This document shows positions 20,340 to 28,052 of a stretch of 29,488 nt of DNA, one piece after another (the stretch's first letter is position 1; each line of letters starts with the position of its first letter). A program made the translations under genes and the position numbers. Under the pieces are notes generated by a model, which was not told the origin of the DNA, did no database searches, and saw nothing but the letters and a program-made list of their open reading frames with translations. The DNA comes from an uncultured Bacteroides sp. GTDB lineage: Bacteria; Bacteroidota; Bacteroidia; Bacteroidales; Bacteroidaceae. The stretch lies in the NCBI GenBank assembly GCA_900556625.1, contig USPQ01000027.1:1-29488 (forward strand), given 5' to 3'.

Positions 20340-20372
20340 ATCAATCATTTTTTGTATGTTTGTATGATTGAT
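20340..20372. promoter_or_regulatory. Inverted repeat in the leader of the divergent minus-strand gene
   Basis: ATCAATCAT (20340-20348) and ATGATTGAT (20364-20372) are perfect 9-bp inverted repeats, 15 bp apart. They could be a leader hairpin of the minus-strand gene or a second regulator's binding site. Confidence 0.45.
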
Positions 20373-20392
20373 TGATTTATGATGCAAATGTA

Positions 20393-20448
20393 ATCCAAAT
20401 ATGGATAATTTCAAATCCAAAAACCCATTTTATTATCCATATTTGGAT
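20393..20448. promoter_or_regulatory. Two repressor-type operators
   Basis: ATCCA-AATA-TGGAT (20393-20406) and ATCCA-TATT-TGGAT (20435-20448) are 14-bp sites with identical 5-bp half-sites and 4-bp centres. Their centres are 42 bp apart, about four helical turns. The second lies in the spacer of the probable repressor promoter (-7-like TAACTTTA at 20453-20460). A HTH repressor is encoded 24 bp downstream, so autoregulation and control of the divergent gene are likely. Confidence 0.7.
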
Positions 20449-20471
20449 ATATTAACTTTATAGTAAATTTT

Positions 20472-20852
20472 ATGATTGATAGAATTAAAGAAGTTATAGC
20501 CTATTCAGGGCTATCTGATAGGGCATTTGCCCTCAAATGTAGTATTAAACAAAACACATTGAGTAGACAATTAGGAGGGGTAAGTGAGGTTAGTGCCTCA
20601 ACTATTAATGCAATATTGGATAACTACCAAGAAATATCCGCAGAATGGCTGTTAAGAGGAAAAGGCTCCATGCTTCTCCAAAAAGAAGAAACAGAACCAG
20701 GAATGGACAAATTGAAAAGTATTGTATATACCATAGCCAATCTACAAGATGAGATTAACGAAAAGACAATGCTCACTCAACGTCTTTTGGAAGAAAACCA
20801 AAAATTAAAAGGTGAACTGGCTATGTTGAAGAATGAAAGAAATATTGGATAA
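20472..20852 (+). CDS. HTH-domain repressor of the phage
   Basis: In this 126-residue protein, residues 1-65 form an XRE/CI-type helix-turn-helix domain (IKEVIAYSGLSDRAFALKCSIKQNTLSRQL, then VSASTINAILDNYQEISAEWLLRGKGSML); the EWLLRGKG end is typical of CI-like proteins in Bacteroides prophages. Residues 75-120 are a coiled coil that probably mediates dimerisation. There is no LexA/CI S24 peptidase domain, so induction by RecA-driven self-cleavage is not expected. It is preceded by the two palindromic operators and is the first gene of the plus-strand lysogeny unit. Confidence 0.8.
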   Translation: MIDRIKEVIAYSGLSDRAFALKCSIKQNTLSRQLGGVSEVSASTINAILDNYQEISAEWLLRGKGSMLLQKEETEPGMDKLKSIVYTIANLQDEINEKTMLTQRLLEENQKLKGELAMLKNERNIG

Positions 20853-20872
20853 TCTAAAATTTATATACACTA

Positions 20873-21529
20873 ATGAAAACATTATTATTTATCGTTGTAT
20901 CAGCTACTATGTTATTAAGTGGATGCAAATCTAAAGAAGAAAAAGCTAATGAATTAATTAAGGACGACATGTTTAAAGTCCTATATGATTTTGCCAGCTA
21001 TGAACCTATTGAAACCAATATAGACAGTGCTTTTACATCTGTATATACAGATTCAATCATTACAAGACATGCCTATTTCATTAAAATAGCTATTGAAAAA
21101 GCAGATGAATATCTAGATGAAATGAAAGACGCACGAAAAACCATGGAGATTTGGAGTGATGGCTATTCTTCATATAGTAACTCTAGATATTATGAAGCTA
21201 AAAATAAATTCAATGAAAATCTGGAAAAAGCCAAAGCATGTACTAATATGGTTACATTACATTCAGACAGTATAAAAGACAGAGCTAACTTTATAAAAAA
21301 AGAATTTTGTGGTTGGAAAGCAACACATAAATTTAGATGTAAAACTAAAGGAGGTAGCCCAGACATAGGAAATTATGAATATATATTTGATAAGGATTTC
21401 AAGGAAATTATTAATAAAGAAGATTTAGATGATAAAGATTACACTAAAATCAAAGAACTTATTAATGAAGTACTAGAAAGCAAAAAAGAAAGTGATGAAA
21501 CTGATTCTAAAAACAATAATGAAATATAA
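20873..21529 (+). CDS. Lipoprotein of the lysogeny unit
   Basis: In this 218-residue protein, residues 1-17 are a signal peptide ending in the lipobox LLSGC, with Cys18 as the lipidated residue (KTLLFIVVSATMLLSGC). The mature part is mostly helical, acidic and low in hydrophobicity (ADEYLDEMKDARKTMEIWSDG), with a Cys-containing middle (FCGWKATHKFRCKTKG). It lies 20 bp after the repressor. Prophage lipoproteins expressed from the lysogen often block superinfection or alter the cell surface; here this is an inference from location only. No named family is recognised. Confidence 0.7.
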   Translation: MKTLLFIVVSATMLLSGCKSKEEKANELIKDDMFKVLYDFASYEPIETNIDSAFTSVYTDSIITRHAYFIKIAIEKADEYLDEMKDARKTMEIWSDGYSSYSNSRYYEAKNKFNENLEKAKACTNMVTLHSDSIKDRANFIKKEFCGWKATHKFRCKTKGGSPDIGNYEYIFDKDFKEIINKEDLDDKDYTKIKELINEVLESKKESDETDSKNNNEI

Positions 21530-21653
21530 GCTTAGAACTGTTGCAGGAGAAAAGAAATATTGGATATGCCATGAAAAGAATATATCATATTATAGTATTC
21601 AGAACAACATTTTAAGTATGCACCAAATTGAAACAGTAGAGCCTATTAGCTAA
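21519..21653 (+). CDS. Small ORF (44 residues) overlapping the lipoprotein gene end
   Basis: ATG at 21519-21521 opens a 44-codon frame, MKYKLRTVAGEKKYWICH...VEPIS, ending TAA at 21651-21653. It overlaps the lipoprotein stop by 11 bases and ends 20 bp before the next gene, a spacing typical of an operon gene rather than a random ORF. The sequence is beta-rich with an N-terminal KYKLRTVAGEKKYWI strand pair. Function is unknown. Confidence 0.5.
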   Translation: MKYKLRTVAGEKKYWICHEKNISYYSIQNNILSMHQIETVEPIS

Positions 21654-21673
21654 CACTATAACTTAATTCAAAT

Positions 21674-22252
21674 ATGGCAAAAATAAAACAAGATAGAGAG
21701 CTTTTAAAAATTATAGACGACTATAAAACTTTCATTAATGCAGAAAAGAGAATTAATGCGCCAATCATTGTTTCTGAACCTAAAGGAAATCATGGCACAT
21801 CTCTTTATACTAAAAAGCATCTTCATTCAGAGTTTCACTTTGGAAATACATTTATGACTTGTGAAGTACGAAATGGAGATAAAACAGATTGTTCTTTCCA
21901 GATAGTTTCGGATAAATTCAAAAAAGGAGTCGTTATCCGCTACGATAGTGGTGGAGGTACTCATAAAAACGAAGTTCCGTTTATACCTTTAGCCAAGCAA
22001 AGTGTTACAACTCCCCATTTTCACAAATATGATGATAATGGATATTTTTTAGCCTATAAAACAGACTTATTGAATAATCCCAAACAAGCTGAACATTTAT
22101 TTGACATTGACTTTGGTTTTCCTTACTTTTGCCAAGAAAGTGTAATCTACACTAATGATGAGCATGAATTACCTGAAATACAAGTATTTCGAGAAGGCTA
22201 TCTTCCTTTCGAAAGAGAAGACAAAGACCCACTTGAAGGAATAAATTTTTAA
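21674..22252 (+). CDS. Unassigned accessory protein, partner of the DUF1828 gene
   Basis: This 192-residue soluble protein has a central section VVIRYDSGGGTHKNE, then TPHFHKYDDNGYFLAYK (residues about 95-130). These recall the R-x-D, H-x-N and H-x-H-x-Y motifs of DUF6978-type proteins, an assignment I hold loosely. Earlier LHSEFHFGNTFMTCEV and DCSFQIVSDKF are beta strands. It ends 3 bp before the start of the DUF1828 gene, so the two are almost surely co-translated and may form a functional pair. Such pairs in the cargo region of prophages are often defence or toxin-antitoxin modules; no direct evidence here. Confidence 0.6.
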   Translation: MAKIKQDRELLKIIDDYKTFINAEKRINAPIIVSEPKGNHGTSLYTKKHLHSEFHFGNTFMTCEVRNGDKTDCSFQIVSDKFKKGVVIRYDSGGGTHKNEVPFIPLAKQSVTTPHFHKYDDNGYFLAYKTDLLNNPKQAEHLFDIDFGFPYFCQESVIYTNDEHELPEIQVFREGYLPFEREDKDPLEGINF

Positions 22253-22255
22253 GAG

Positions 22256-23062
22256 ATGGAAAAACTTATTGAATATATCATCAAATCCTACAATTCTTTA
22301 TGGAAAATAAAGAAACATGGAAATACTTTTGAGATCATAACACCGATAGCAACAACAAGTAATATTTTTGTTTCCGTCTTTTTAACTCGAAGAGGAGATG
22401 ATTTTATTGTTACTGATGGTGGTTGGATAGACAGTGGTATGTATGAATGTGATGCTCATTCTGATGATATATACTATTTCAAACTATTTCAGTACTATTT
22501 AGAAGATTATGAAATAGATATTTTAGAACATGCTGGCTATCATTACTATTACAAAAAAATAGAGAAAGCAGAGCTAGTACCAAATATAGTATACGACTTG
22601 TCCAGTTTCATTAACGCCGTAGTTAGTGCATCTTTTATCTCTTTTGAAGAGAAAAAGGAAAAAGAACAGATTGGTAGATTTAAAAGGAATGCCACAAATT
22701 TCATACATAACCTTGTAGATAAGGAACACTTAAAAACCAATTATTCTATACATGAAGGACTAGCAATTAAATTCAATGCTGTTGTTCTTCGAAATAATAG
22801 AATGACGCTTATTAATTACGTTACAGGTTCTAATGATACAAATTTCATATTAAGTTTAGGACGTTCTAATTTGAATTATGATGCAGTAGATGCACATGCC
22901 ATCAATAGCCGCATCAATCATAAAATAACTCTAATAGATGATACTACAAAATCTATTCAATCTCCTAAAATTGCTCCTTACTTAAAGTCTATTGAAACCA
23001 AATCAGGACGTACGTATTTAAAATGGCATGAAAAATCCCATTTAAAAGAATTAGTGGAATAA
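22256..23062 (+). CDS. DUF1828-domain protein
   Basis: In this 268-residue protein, residues about 1-95 match DUF1828: EIITPIATTSNIFVSVFLTRRGDDFIVTDGGW, with the typical TDGGW turn, then YFKLFQYYLEDYEI. The C-terminal part (about 150-268) may match the companion DUF1829 pattern: NYSIHEGLAIKFNAVVL, NYVTGSNDTN, then TLIDDTT and LKSIETKSGR. The biochemical role is not established; the proteins are found in mobile and defence-like loci. It forms an operon with the preceding gene. Confidence 0.65.
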   Translation: MEKLIEYIIKSYNSLWKIKKHGNTFEIITPIATTSNIFVSVFLTRRGDDFIVTDGGWIDSGMYECDAHSDDIYYFKLFQYYLEDYEIDILEHAGYHYYYKKIEKAELVPNIVYDLSSFINAVVSASFISFEEKKEKEQIGRFKRNATNFIHNLVDKEHLKTNYSIHEGLAIKFNAVVLRNNRMTLINYVTGSNDTNFILSLGRSNLNYDAVDAHAINSRINHKITLIDDTTKSIQSPKIAPYLKSIETKSGRTYLKWHEKSHLKELVE

Positions 23063-23126
23063 ATTACGCTTTATAAATAAAATATGATTCTTAAACAATG
23101 ATACAAACTAGAAGTAAACACTATAT

Positions 23127-23471
23127 ATGGAACTTAAAGAATTCATAAAAGATACAGTTACTCAAATAGCAGATGCAGTAACAGAGTTAAATGGAGGAAC
23201 ATCAAAATTTAACCTCGTAGTAAACCCGATAGTCTCCATTGGAGGTATAAACAAAGGTACATTACATATTGGAAGGCAAGAATGTGTACTTACCAATATA
23301 GAATTTAATCTATCACTCACAACATCTGAAAACAAAGGAAGTGATGCTAAAGTTGGTGTATTTGCAAGCGTAATAGGAGTAGGAGCATCCTCTAATGAAA
23401 ATGCACAAAACGAGATTGTGAGTAAAATAAAATTCTCGCTTCCAATATTGTTACCTACAAAAGAAGTTTAA
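23127..23471 (+). CDS. Trypco2-like (trypsin-co-occurring domain) protein
   Basis: In this 114-residue protein, the N-terminal ELKEFIKDTVTQIADAVTELN helix and the later IEFNLSLTTSE, KVGVFASVIGVGASS and KIKFSLPILLP strands follow the Trypco2 plan (helix, F-D-V-A-V-T-like strand, G-rich turn, RVxFxVPvxLP). The domain is known from predicted conflict systems together with trypsin-like peptidases and other effectors. No peptidase is encoded beside it here; the neighbours are the DUF1828 pair. It ends the plus-strand unit and overlaps the next convergent gene by 4 bases. Confidence 0.5.
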   Translation: MELKEFIKDTVTQIADAVTELNGGTSKFNLVVNPIVSIGGINKGTLHIGRQECVLTNIEFNLSLTTSENKGSDAKVGVFASVIGVGASSNENAQNEIVSKIKFSLPILLPTKEV

Positions 23472-23650
23472 CTAATCGAACCGTCTTTAATGTATCTATA
23501 TATTGCATCAGCAAGGTAAGCATTTGCAGGCTTAGAACCTTTTACAACATAATCGACACAACGTTCCCTGAGATCTTGGTCTTTTTGAAGTTCTCTACGA
23601 ACCTTACGCTCTCTCATCCATTTTTGGATGCTTCTAAAAAACATTTTCAT
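23468..23650 (-). CDS. Small basic phage protein at the prophage right end
   Basis: This 60-residue basic protein begins MKMFFRSIQKWMRERKVRRELQKDQDL and ends YLADAIYRYIKDGSIS, one long amphipathic helix plus a short helix. No domain was recognised. Its leader contains GTCAAAC about 20 bases upstream of the ATG, a motif shared with phage P2-P4 leaders, and a TATATTTG box that fits TAnnTTTG. It is therefore the rightmost recognisable phage gene. Confidence 0.55.
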   Translation of the reverse strand: MKMFFRSIQKWMRERKVRRELQKDQDLRERCVDYVVKGSKPANAYLADAIYRYIKDGSIS

Positions 23651-23850
23651 AAACGCACTATTTTAGTTTGACAATGCGCAAATATAACATTTAAAATAAT
23701 ATAAAACATGAAACTCAAAAATCTTGATAGTACATAAAACATCAAATGGTCGAATTATGGTCGAACCATAAAAAAAAGCAGGACTATATAATTGATATAC
23801 AGAATATACAACTAGATTTCCAAAAATGTGTCTAGTTTAGTTTTTGTGTT

Positions 23851-23890
23851 AAATAGCTCCCTCGTCAGCGGACGAACTAGGGAGCTATTT
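23851..23890. terminator. Strong bidirectional intrinsic terminator
   Basis: AAATAGCTCCCT (23851-23862) and AGGGAGCTATTT (23879-23890) form a perfect 12-bp stem with a 16-nt loop, followed by a T-run on the plus strand and preceded by an A-rich flank. It separates the phage side from the host-like gene at 23964. Confidence 0.85.
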
Positions 23891-23909
23891 TTACATTATA
23901 AGAATATTA

Positions 23910-23942
23910 TTGCACAAAATATTCATAATTTCCATAACTTTG
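23910..23942 (+). promoter_or_regulatory. Bacteroides-type promoter of the 70-residue gene
   Basis: TAACTTTG (23935-23942) matches TAnnTTTG exactly. A TTG (23910-23912) stands 22 bp upstream as a weak -33 element. The ATG follows 21 bases after the box. Confidence 0.6.
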
Positions 23943-23963
23943 CAACAATAAAATCTCACATAA

Positions 23964-24176
23964 ATGGAATTTAACGTAGAGGAATTAAAAAGTGCACTTA
24001 TTGAGAAGTGCAAAAGTGAAGGTATCTTGTATGCAATGGTAGCAGTAGACAGGCGAACCAAAGAGATCATTCTTCCTGATACTTTGCAAGGAGCCTTGAA
24101 GCACCCGGAGTACTTTGTATGTACTTGTAAAAAAGTAGAAGATAAATACATCGTGGAGGAGATTACAAAAGTGTAA
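23964..24176 (+). CDS. Small hypothetical protein, host side
   Basis: This 70-residue protein begins MEFNVEELKSALIEKCKSEGILYAMVAVD and continues RRTKEIILPDTLQGALKHPEYFVCTCKKVEDKYIVEEITKV: helix, strand, helix, strand. It has its own well-formed promoter and an overlapping terminator, so it is a monocistronic gene. The function is unknown. It could belong to the prophage as a moron, but composition and expression signals look like the host. Confidence 0.6.
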   Translation: MEFNVEELKSALIEKCKSEGILYAMVAVDRRTKEIILPDTLQGALKHPEYFVCTCKKVEDKYIVEEITKV

Positions 24177-24185
24177 CTCTCCTCC
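24155..24185. terminator. Terminator overlapping the stop codon, convergent with pgl
   Basis: GGAGGAGATTACA pairs with TGTAA-CTCTCCTCC around AAAG, 13 base pairs with a single bulged C, spanning the stop of the 70-residue gene. It is followed by a T-rich stretch on the plus strand and probably serves the convergent pgl end too. Confidence 0.75.
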
Positions 24186-24195
24186 GAACTCTTTA

Positions 24196-24915
24196 TTATT
24201 TACGGTCGCCAATGTATAGCGCAGCTCCTTCATCTATAAACAGTTCCACATTCTGCGCATGATGAGCTACATAGGCTGCGGGCCCTACATCTCCCGACTG
24301 GCAGATTTCTTCTACCACATCAGCTTTACCCTTTCCGGTTATCAGGAAAATAACGTGACGGGCATTCAATATCGGATAACCGGTCATTGCGATGCGCTTC
24401 TGCCCGTTACGGGGATTAATACTGACTACATAAACAGAAGCGGAAGTCAACAGTTCTTCTTGTCCGGGGAAAATGGAGGAAGTATGACCATCGTCTCCTG
24501 CACCCAACAGTATAATATCAAACTCTGGCCATCCCTGCTTGGACGGTACTTGTTGCTTGACCAACTCCGAATAACGGGCCGCTTCTTTCACCGGTTTGAC
24601 TTCACCACGAATACGAAAGACATTCTCATAAGGAATGGGAGCCATTCCTAAAAGTAGATTACGCATCATTCCGTAATTGCTGTCCGAATCATCGGGGGGA
24701 ACACAGCGTTCGTCTACCCAATAAATACACATACGATTCCAGGGGGTAGTTTCCATATATTCGTTCGCCCACAAATCGAACATTAGAGCAGGAGTACTGC
24801 CGCCGCTAACTGCGATATTGAATATTCTGTCCGGTTCATTATTCATGATTTCCACCAGACGGAGTATCAGTCCACGTGAAGTTTCAATGGACGAGGGAAA
24901 AACAGTTACTTTCAT
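24196..24915 (-). CDS. pgl: 6-phosphogluconolactonase
   Basis: This 239-residue protein of the DevB/SOL type hydrolyses 6-phosphoglucono-1,5-lactone to 6-phosphogluconate in the cytosol. Family motifs: SGGSTP (37-42, phosphate loop), WVDERCVPPDDSDSNY (66-81) and GAGDDGHTSSIFPG (138-151), the latter containing the catalytic-site Asp/His. Normal length (about 230-250). It overlaps zwf by 4 bases (ATGA) and is the last gene of gnd-zwf-pgl, so the three oxidative pentose-phosphate enzymes are co-transcribed. Confidence 0.95.
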   Translation of the reverse strand: MKVTVFPSSIETSRGLILRLVEIMNNEPDRIFNIAVSGGSTPALMFDLWANEYMETTPWNRMCIYWVDERCVPPDDSDSNYGMMRNLLLGMAPIPYENVFRIRGEVKPVKEAARYSELVKQQVPSKQGWPEFDIILLGAGDDGHTSSIFPGQEELLTSASVYVVSINPRNGQKRIAMTGYPILNARHVIFLITGKGKADVVEEICQSGDVGPAAYVAHHAQNVELFIDEGAALYIGDRK

Positions 24916-26408
24916 AATTCACAATATTGGTCTGTATTCGTCAAATTCTTACAAGGATTGGTCCAGTCAGCCCCGTGCTCATGCATCATCGCTTCACTTT
25001 CCAAAGGTCCCCACGTACCGACCGGATAACCGTAAAGCGGTGCGTCGGGATTCTCTTTCCAATAGCGAAGTACCGGATCGAAGAATGTCCATGAAGCCTC
25101 CACGGCGTCACTCCGGGTGAATAAAGTCGGATCGCCCTGAATGCAATCGTCTATCAGACGTGCGTAAGCGTCACCACTCGGCACTCCACCCAACTGGGCA
25201 TAACTGAAATCCATTGTCACCTGACGGACTTCAAAGCCCGCACCAGGCACTTTCATGCCTATCTTGAGCACAATTCCTTCATTCGGTTGCAAACGAAGAA
25301 TCAATTTATTCGCACGTGGGCAATTGCCACCTGAACAACGGAACATCTGATGAGGTGTCTCGCGGAAATGAACCACGATTTCCGTCACTTTAGTCGGCAT
25401 TTGCTTGCCGGTACGGATGTAAAACGGAACACCGCTCCAACGCCAGTTACTGATACCCAGCTTCATGGCAATGTATGTTTCCGTACGCGAGTCGGGAGCT
25501 ACCCCTTTCTCTTCACGATATCCTTTTTTAGTACCGGAAGAGGTATATTGCCCGCGCACAATATGCTCATTCAAATCTTCTTCATTCAGCGGTGTCAGAG
25601 ACTCATATACTTTCACCACCTCATTACGGAAGTTATCCGCATTGAAGATAGCAGGAGGTTCCATAGCAGTAAGAGCTACAAGCTGAATCAAATGATTCTG
25701 TACCATATCCCGCAAAGCTCCCGCCGTTTCGTAGAATCCGCCACGTTGCTCGATTCCCAGATTCTCTACAGCGGTAATTTCTACGTAGTCAATATAATTC
25801 CTGTTCCAAAGAGGCTCGAAAATACCATTGGCAAAACGGAAAGCCAACACATTTTGCGCTGTCTCTTTACCGAGAAAATGGTCAATACGGTAAATCTGAT
25901 GTTCTTCGAAAACAGAAGCATAAATTTTATTCAATTCACGTGCCGATTCGAGGTCGTAACCGAAAGGTTTTTCAACGATGATACGCGAATGGGGAGTATT
26001 CAGTCCTGCAGCTTTCAGATGCAAGGGAACAACACCGTAAAGTGAAGGCGGAGTGGCAAGGTAGAACAGCAGATTATCCGGATCCACCTCATTGGTCAAC
26101 TCTACCAGACGTTGGCGGAGCATGGCATATCCTTCTTCCTTTGCCGGATCCATGGGCAAGTAACACAGATGCGAGATGAAAGCCTCCATCAGTGCCGCAT
26201 CCTGTTCTTCGGATTTCACGAAAGTCCGAAGTTCACCTGATATATACGAGCGATAATCCTCGTCAGAATAAATCGTACGTCCGATACCCAGTATATGAAA
26301 ATCACCTGTTAACCGCTTTTCACGGAAGAGCGAGTAAAGGGCAGGCATCAACTTACGTTTGGTAAGGTCGCCTGAGGCGCCAAAAATTATCATTGCGAAT
26401 TTATCCAT
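24912..26408 (-). CDS. zwf: Glucose-6-phosphate 1-dehydrogenase
   Basis: This 498-residue protein catalyses the first step of the oxidative pentose-phosphate pathway, glucose-6-phosphate to 6-phosphogluconolactone, with NAD(P). The N-terminal GASGDLTKRK (10-19) is the nucleotide-binding loop. IVEKPFG (144-150) and RIDHFLGKE (174-182) are the substrate/catalytic signature including His177. Full length; no disruption. It lies 58 bp after gnd and overlaps pgl by 4 bases. Confidence 0.97.
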   Translation of the reverse strand: MDKFAMIIFGASGDLTKRKLMPALYSLFREKRLTGDFHILGIGRTIYSDEDYRSYISGELRTFVKSEEQDAALMEAFISHLCYLPMDPAKEEGYAMLRQRLVELTNEVDPDNLLFYLATPPSLYGVVPLHLKAAGLNTPHSRIIVEKPFGYDLESARELNKIYASVFEEHQIYRIDHFLGKETAQNVLAFRFANGIFEPLWNRNYIDYVEITAVENLGIEQRGGFYETAGALRDMVQNHLIQLVALTAMEPPAIFNADNFRNEVVKVYESLTPLNEEDLNEHIVRGQYTSSGTKKGYREEKGVAPDSRTETYIAMKLGISNWRWSGVPFYIRTGKQMPTKVTEIVVHFRETPHQMFRCSGGNCPRANKLILRLQPNEGIVLKIGMKVPGAGFEVRQVTMDFSYAQLGGVPSGDAYARLIDDCIQGDPTLFTRSDAVEASWTFFDPVLRYWKENPDAPLYGYPVGTWGPLESEAMMHEHGADWTNPCKNLTNTDQYCEL

Positions 26409-26466
26409 TGTCGCTTTTTATTTCTTAATTCATAAAATAGTCTTATTACTCCGAAAGACATCCTAC

Positions 26467-27942
26467 TTACACATTATATGTGCCCGATTTCGTGTCACCG
26501 CCATGTCCTGTCCAGTTTTCGTGGAAGAACTGTCCGCGCAGTTCGTCTTTACGCTCAAAGGTGTGCGCACCGAAATAATCGCGCTGTGCCTGCACCATAT
26601 TAGCGGGCAGATCGGCAGAAGTAAGCGAATAGAAGTAATTCAAGGCAGAAGAGAAAGCGGGAACAGGAAGTTCTTCTTTCATGGCTTCGGCTACAAGGCT
26701 CTTCCATCCGGAGAGTGACGCCTTCATTTCTTCCCTGAAATAAGGAGCCATCAACAAGTGTTTGGGCTTGTCGGTGGCTTCGAAGGCAGCGGCAATATCG
26801 TTCAGGAAAATACTGCGGATGATGCATCCGCCACGCCACATACGGGCGATGGAAGCCAGATCGAGCTGCCAGCCGAATGTATCGGAAGCACGTTGCAGCA
26901 CGGCAAATCCTTGAGCGTATGAGACGAGTTTGGAAGCATAAAGGGCAGAGAAGATATCCTTCACGAGCTCCACCTTATTATATATAGGTTGTGTATGTTG
27001 GCGCGGGAATTGGTGGGAAGCTTGATGGCGTAATTCCTTTTGTGCGGAAAGACTGCGCTCAAACACCGCAGTGGCAATCAGTCCCAACGGCATCCCGAGC
27101 TCCATAGCGTTGATAACCGACCATTTGCCGGTTCCTTTCTGTCCGGCCGCATCCAAAATCTTATCAATAAGATAACCTCCGGTCTTGTCTTTATGACGCA
27201 AGATGTTGGCTGTTATCTCGATAAGGTAACTGCGGAGTTTGCCCTCATTCCAACGGGAAAAGGCATCTGCCATCTCTTCATTATTCAAGTCGAGCAGGTT
27301 TTTCATCACCCAATATGCTTCGGCAATCAACTGCATATCACCATATTCGATACCGTTATGGATCATCTTTACAAAGTGACCGGATCCCGCAGGCCCTACC
27401 CACTGACAACAAGGAGTGCCGTCAGACGCTTTCGCCGCAATGCTTTGAAGAATAGGTTTCACTTCCGGCCATGCTTTTTCCGAGCCGCCGGGCATAATAG
27501 ACGCTCCGTTCAAAGCTCCCTCTTCACCACCGGACACACCGCTGCCGACGAAAAGAAAACCTTTCGACTCGGCCAGTTTGACACGACGGTTGGTATCTTC
27601 GTAATTGGAGTTACCTCCATCGATAAGAATATCTCCGGGTGAAAGCAGAGGAAAAAGCTGTTCCATCAGTTCGTCTACCGGACTCCCGGCACGAACCATC
27701 ATCATTATTTTACGGGGAGTAGCGATTGAATCTACAAAGTCCTTTATATCTGTGAATCCTTCAATGTTTTTGCCCTTCGCACGTCCGTTCATGAAACGAT
27801 CCACCACTCCTTCTTCAACTCCCGGAACGGTACGGTTATAAACCGATACATTCCATCCTTTACTCTCCATGTTCAAAGCAAGATTCTCGCCCATTACAGC
27901 CAAGCCTATAAGTCCGATATCTGTTTTATTCTGATTTGCCAT
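26467..27942 (-). CDS. gnd: 6-phosphogluconate dehydrogenase, decarboxylating
   Basis: This 491-residue protein oxidises and decarboxylates 6-phosphogluconate to ribulose-5-phosphate with NADP(H) production. The opening IGLIGLAVMGENLALN is the Rossmann loop. GGNSNYEDT, SGVSGGEEGALNGASIMPGG and KMIHNGIEYGDMQ carry the substrate-binding and catalytic residues. A GGCIIRS-type segment in the C-terminal domain and a terminal W-T-GHGGDTKSG-like tail match family length and order. It is the first gene of the operon and is divergent from the symporter gene. Confidence 0.97.
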   Translation of the reverse strand: MANQNKTDIGLIGLAVMGENLALNMESKGWNVSVYNRTVPGVEEGVVDRFMNGRAKGKNIEGFTDIKDFVDSIATPRKIMMMVRAGSPVDELMEQLFPLLSPGDILIDGGNSNYEDTNRRVKLAESKGFLFVGSGVSGGEEGALNGASIMPGGSEKAWPEVKPILQSIAAKASDGTPCCQWVGPAGSGHFVKMIHNGIEYGDMQLIAEAYWVMKNLLDLNNEEMADAFSRWNEGKLRSYLIEITANILRHKDKTGGYLIDKILDAAGQKGTGKWSVINAMELGMPLGLIATAVFERSLSAQKELRHQASHQFPRQHTQPIYNKVELVKDIFSALYASKLVSYAQGFAVLQRASDTFGWQLDLASIARMWRGGCIIRSIFLNDIAAAFEATDKPKHLLMAPYFREEMKASLSGWKSLVAEAMKEELPVPAFSSALNYFYSLTSADLPANMVQAQRDYFGAHTFERKDELRGQFFHENWTGHGGDTKSGTYNV

Positions 27943-28052
27943 AACTTGTATATTTTGTAATATTGGTTACCATAGTAACAATTAAAACAGACATTTGTTC
28001 GCTATATTTAGATTAAAATATTATTTTTGCAATTAACTATATAGAAACAAGG
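27943..28052. promoter_or_regulatory. Divergent promoter region, gnd operon versus symporter
   Basis: These 110 AT-rich bp contain, on the plus strand, TATTTTTG (28022-28029), an exact TAnnTTTG -7 box 24 bp after a TTTG; the spacing is longer than ideal. GGTTACC-x-TAGTAAC-like dyad symmetry at about 27965-27980 could be an operator for the gnd side. No clear -7 box was found on the minus strand. Confidence 0.5.

Larger units (their letters stand above)
23651..23963. other. Gene-free prophage/host junction region
   Basis: These 313 bp contain no credible ORF. In order they hold the leader of the 60-residue gene, two ATGGTCGA repeats 11 bp apart (23746-23753 and 23757-23764), an inverted repeat AACTAGA/TCTAGTT (23810-23816 with 23831-23837), a strong terminator, and the promoter of the first host-like gene. 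Composition and gene style change across it, so the right attachment site is probably here. The core cannot be fixed without the left end. Confidence 0.5.

Noticed and set aside
24259..24651. Plus-strand frames opposite pgl, zwf, gnd and the symporter
   Set aside because: They are antisense shadows of high-confidence enzyme genes with no own signals or domains.
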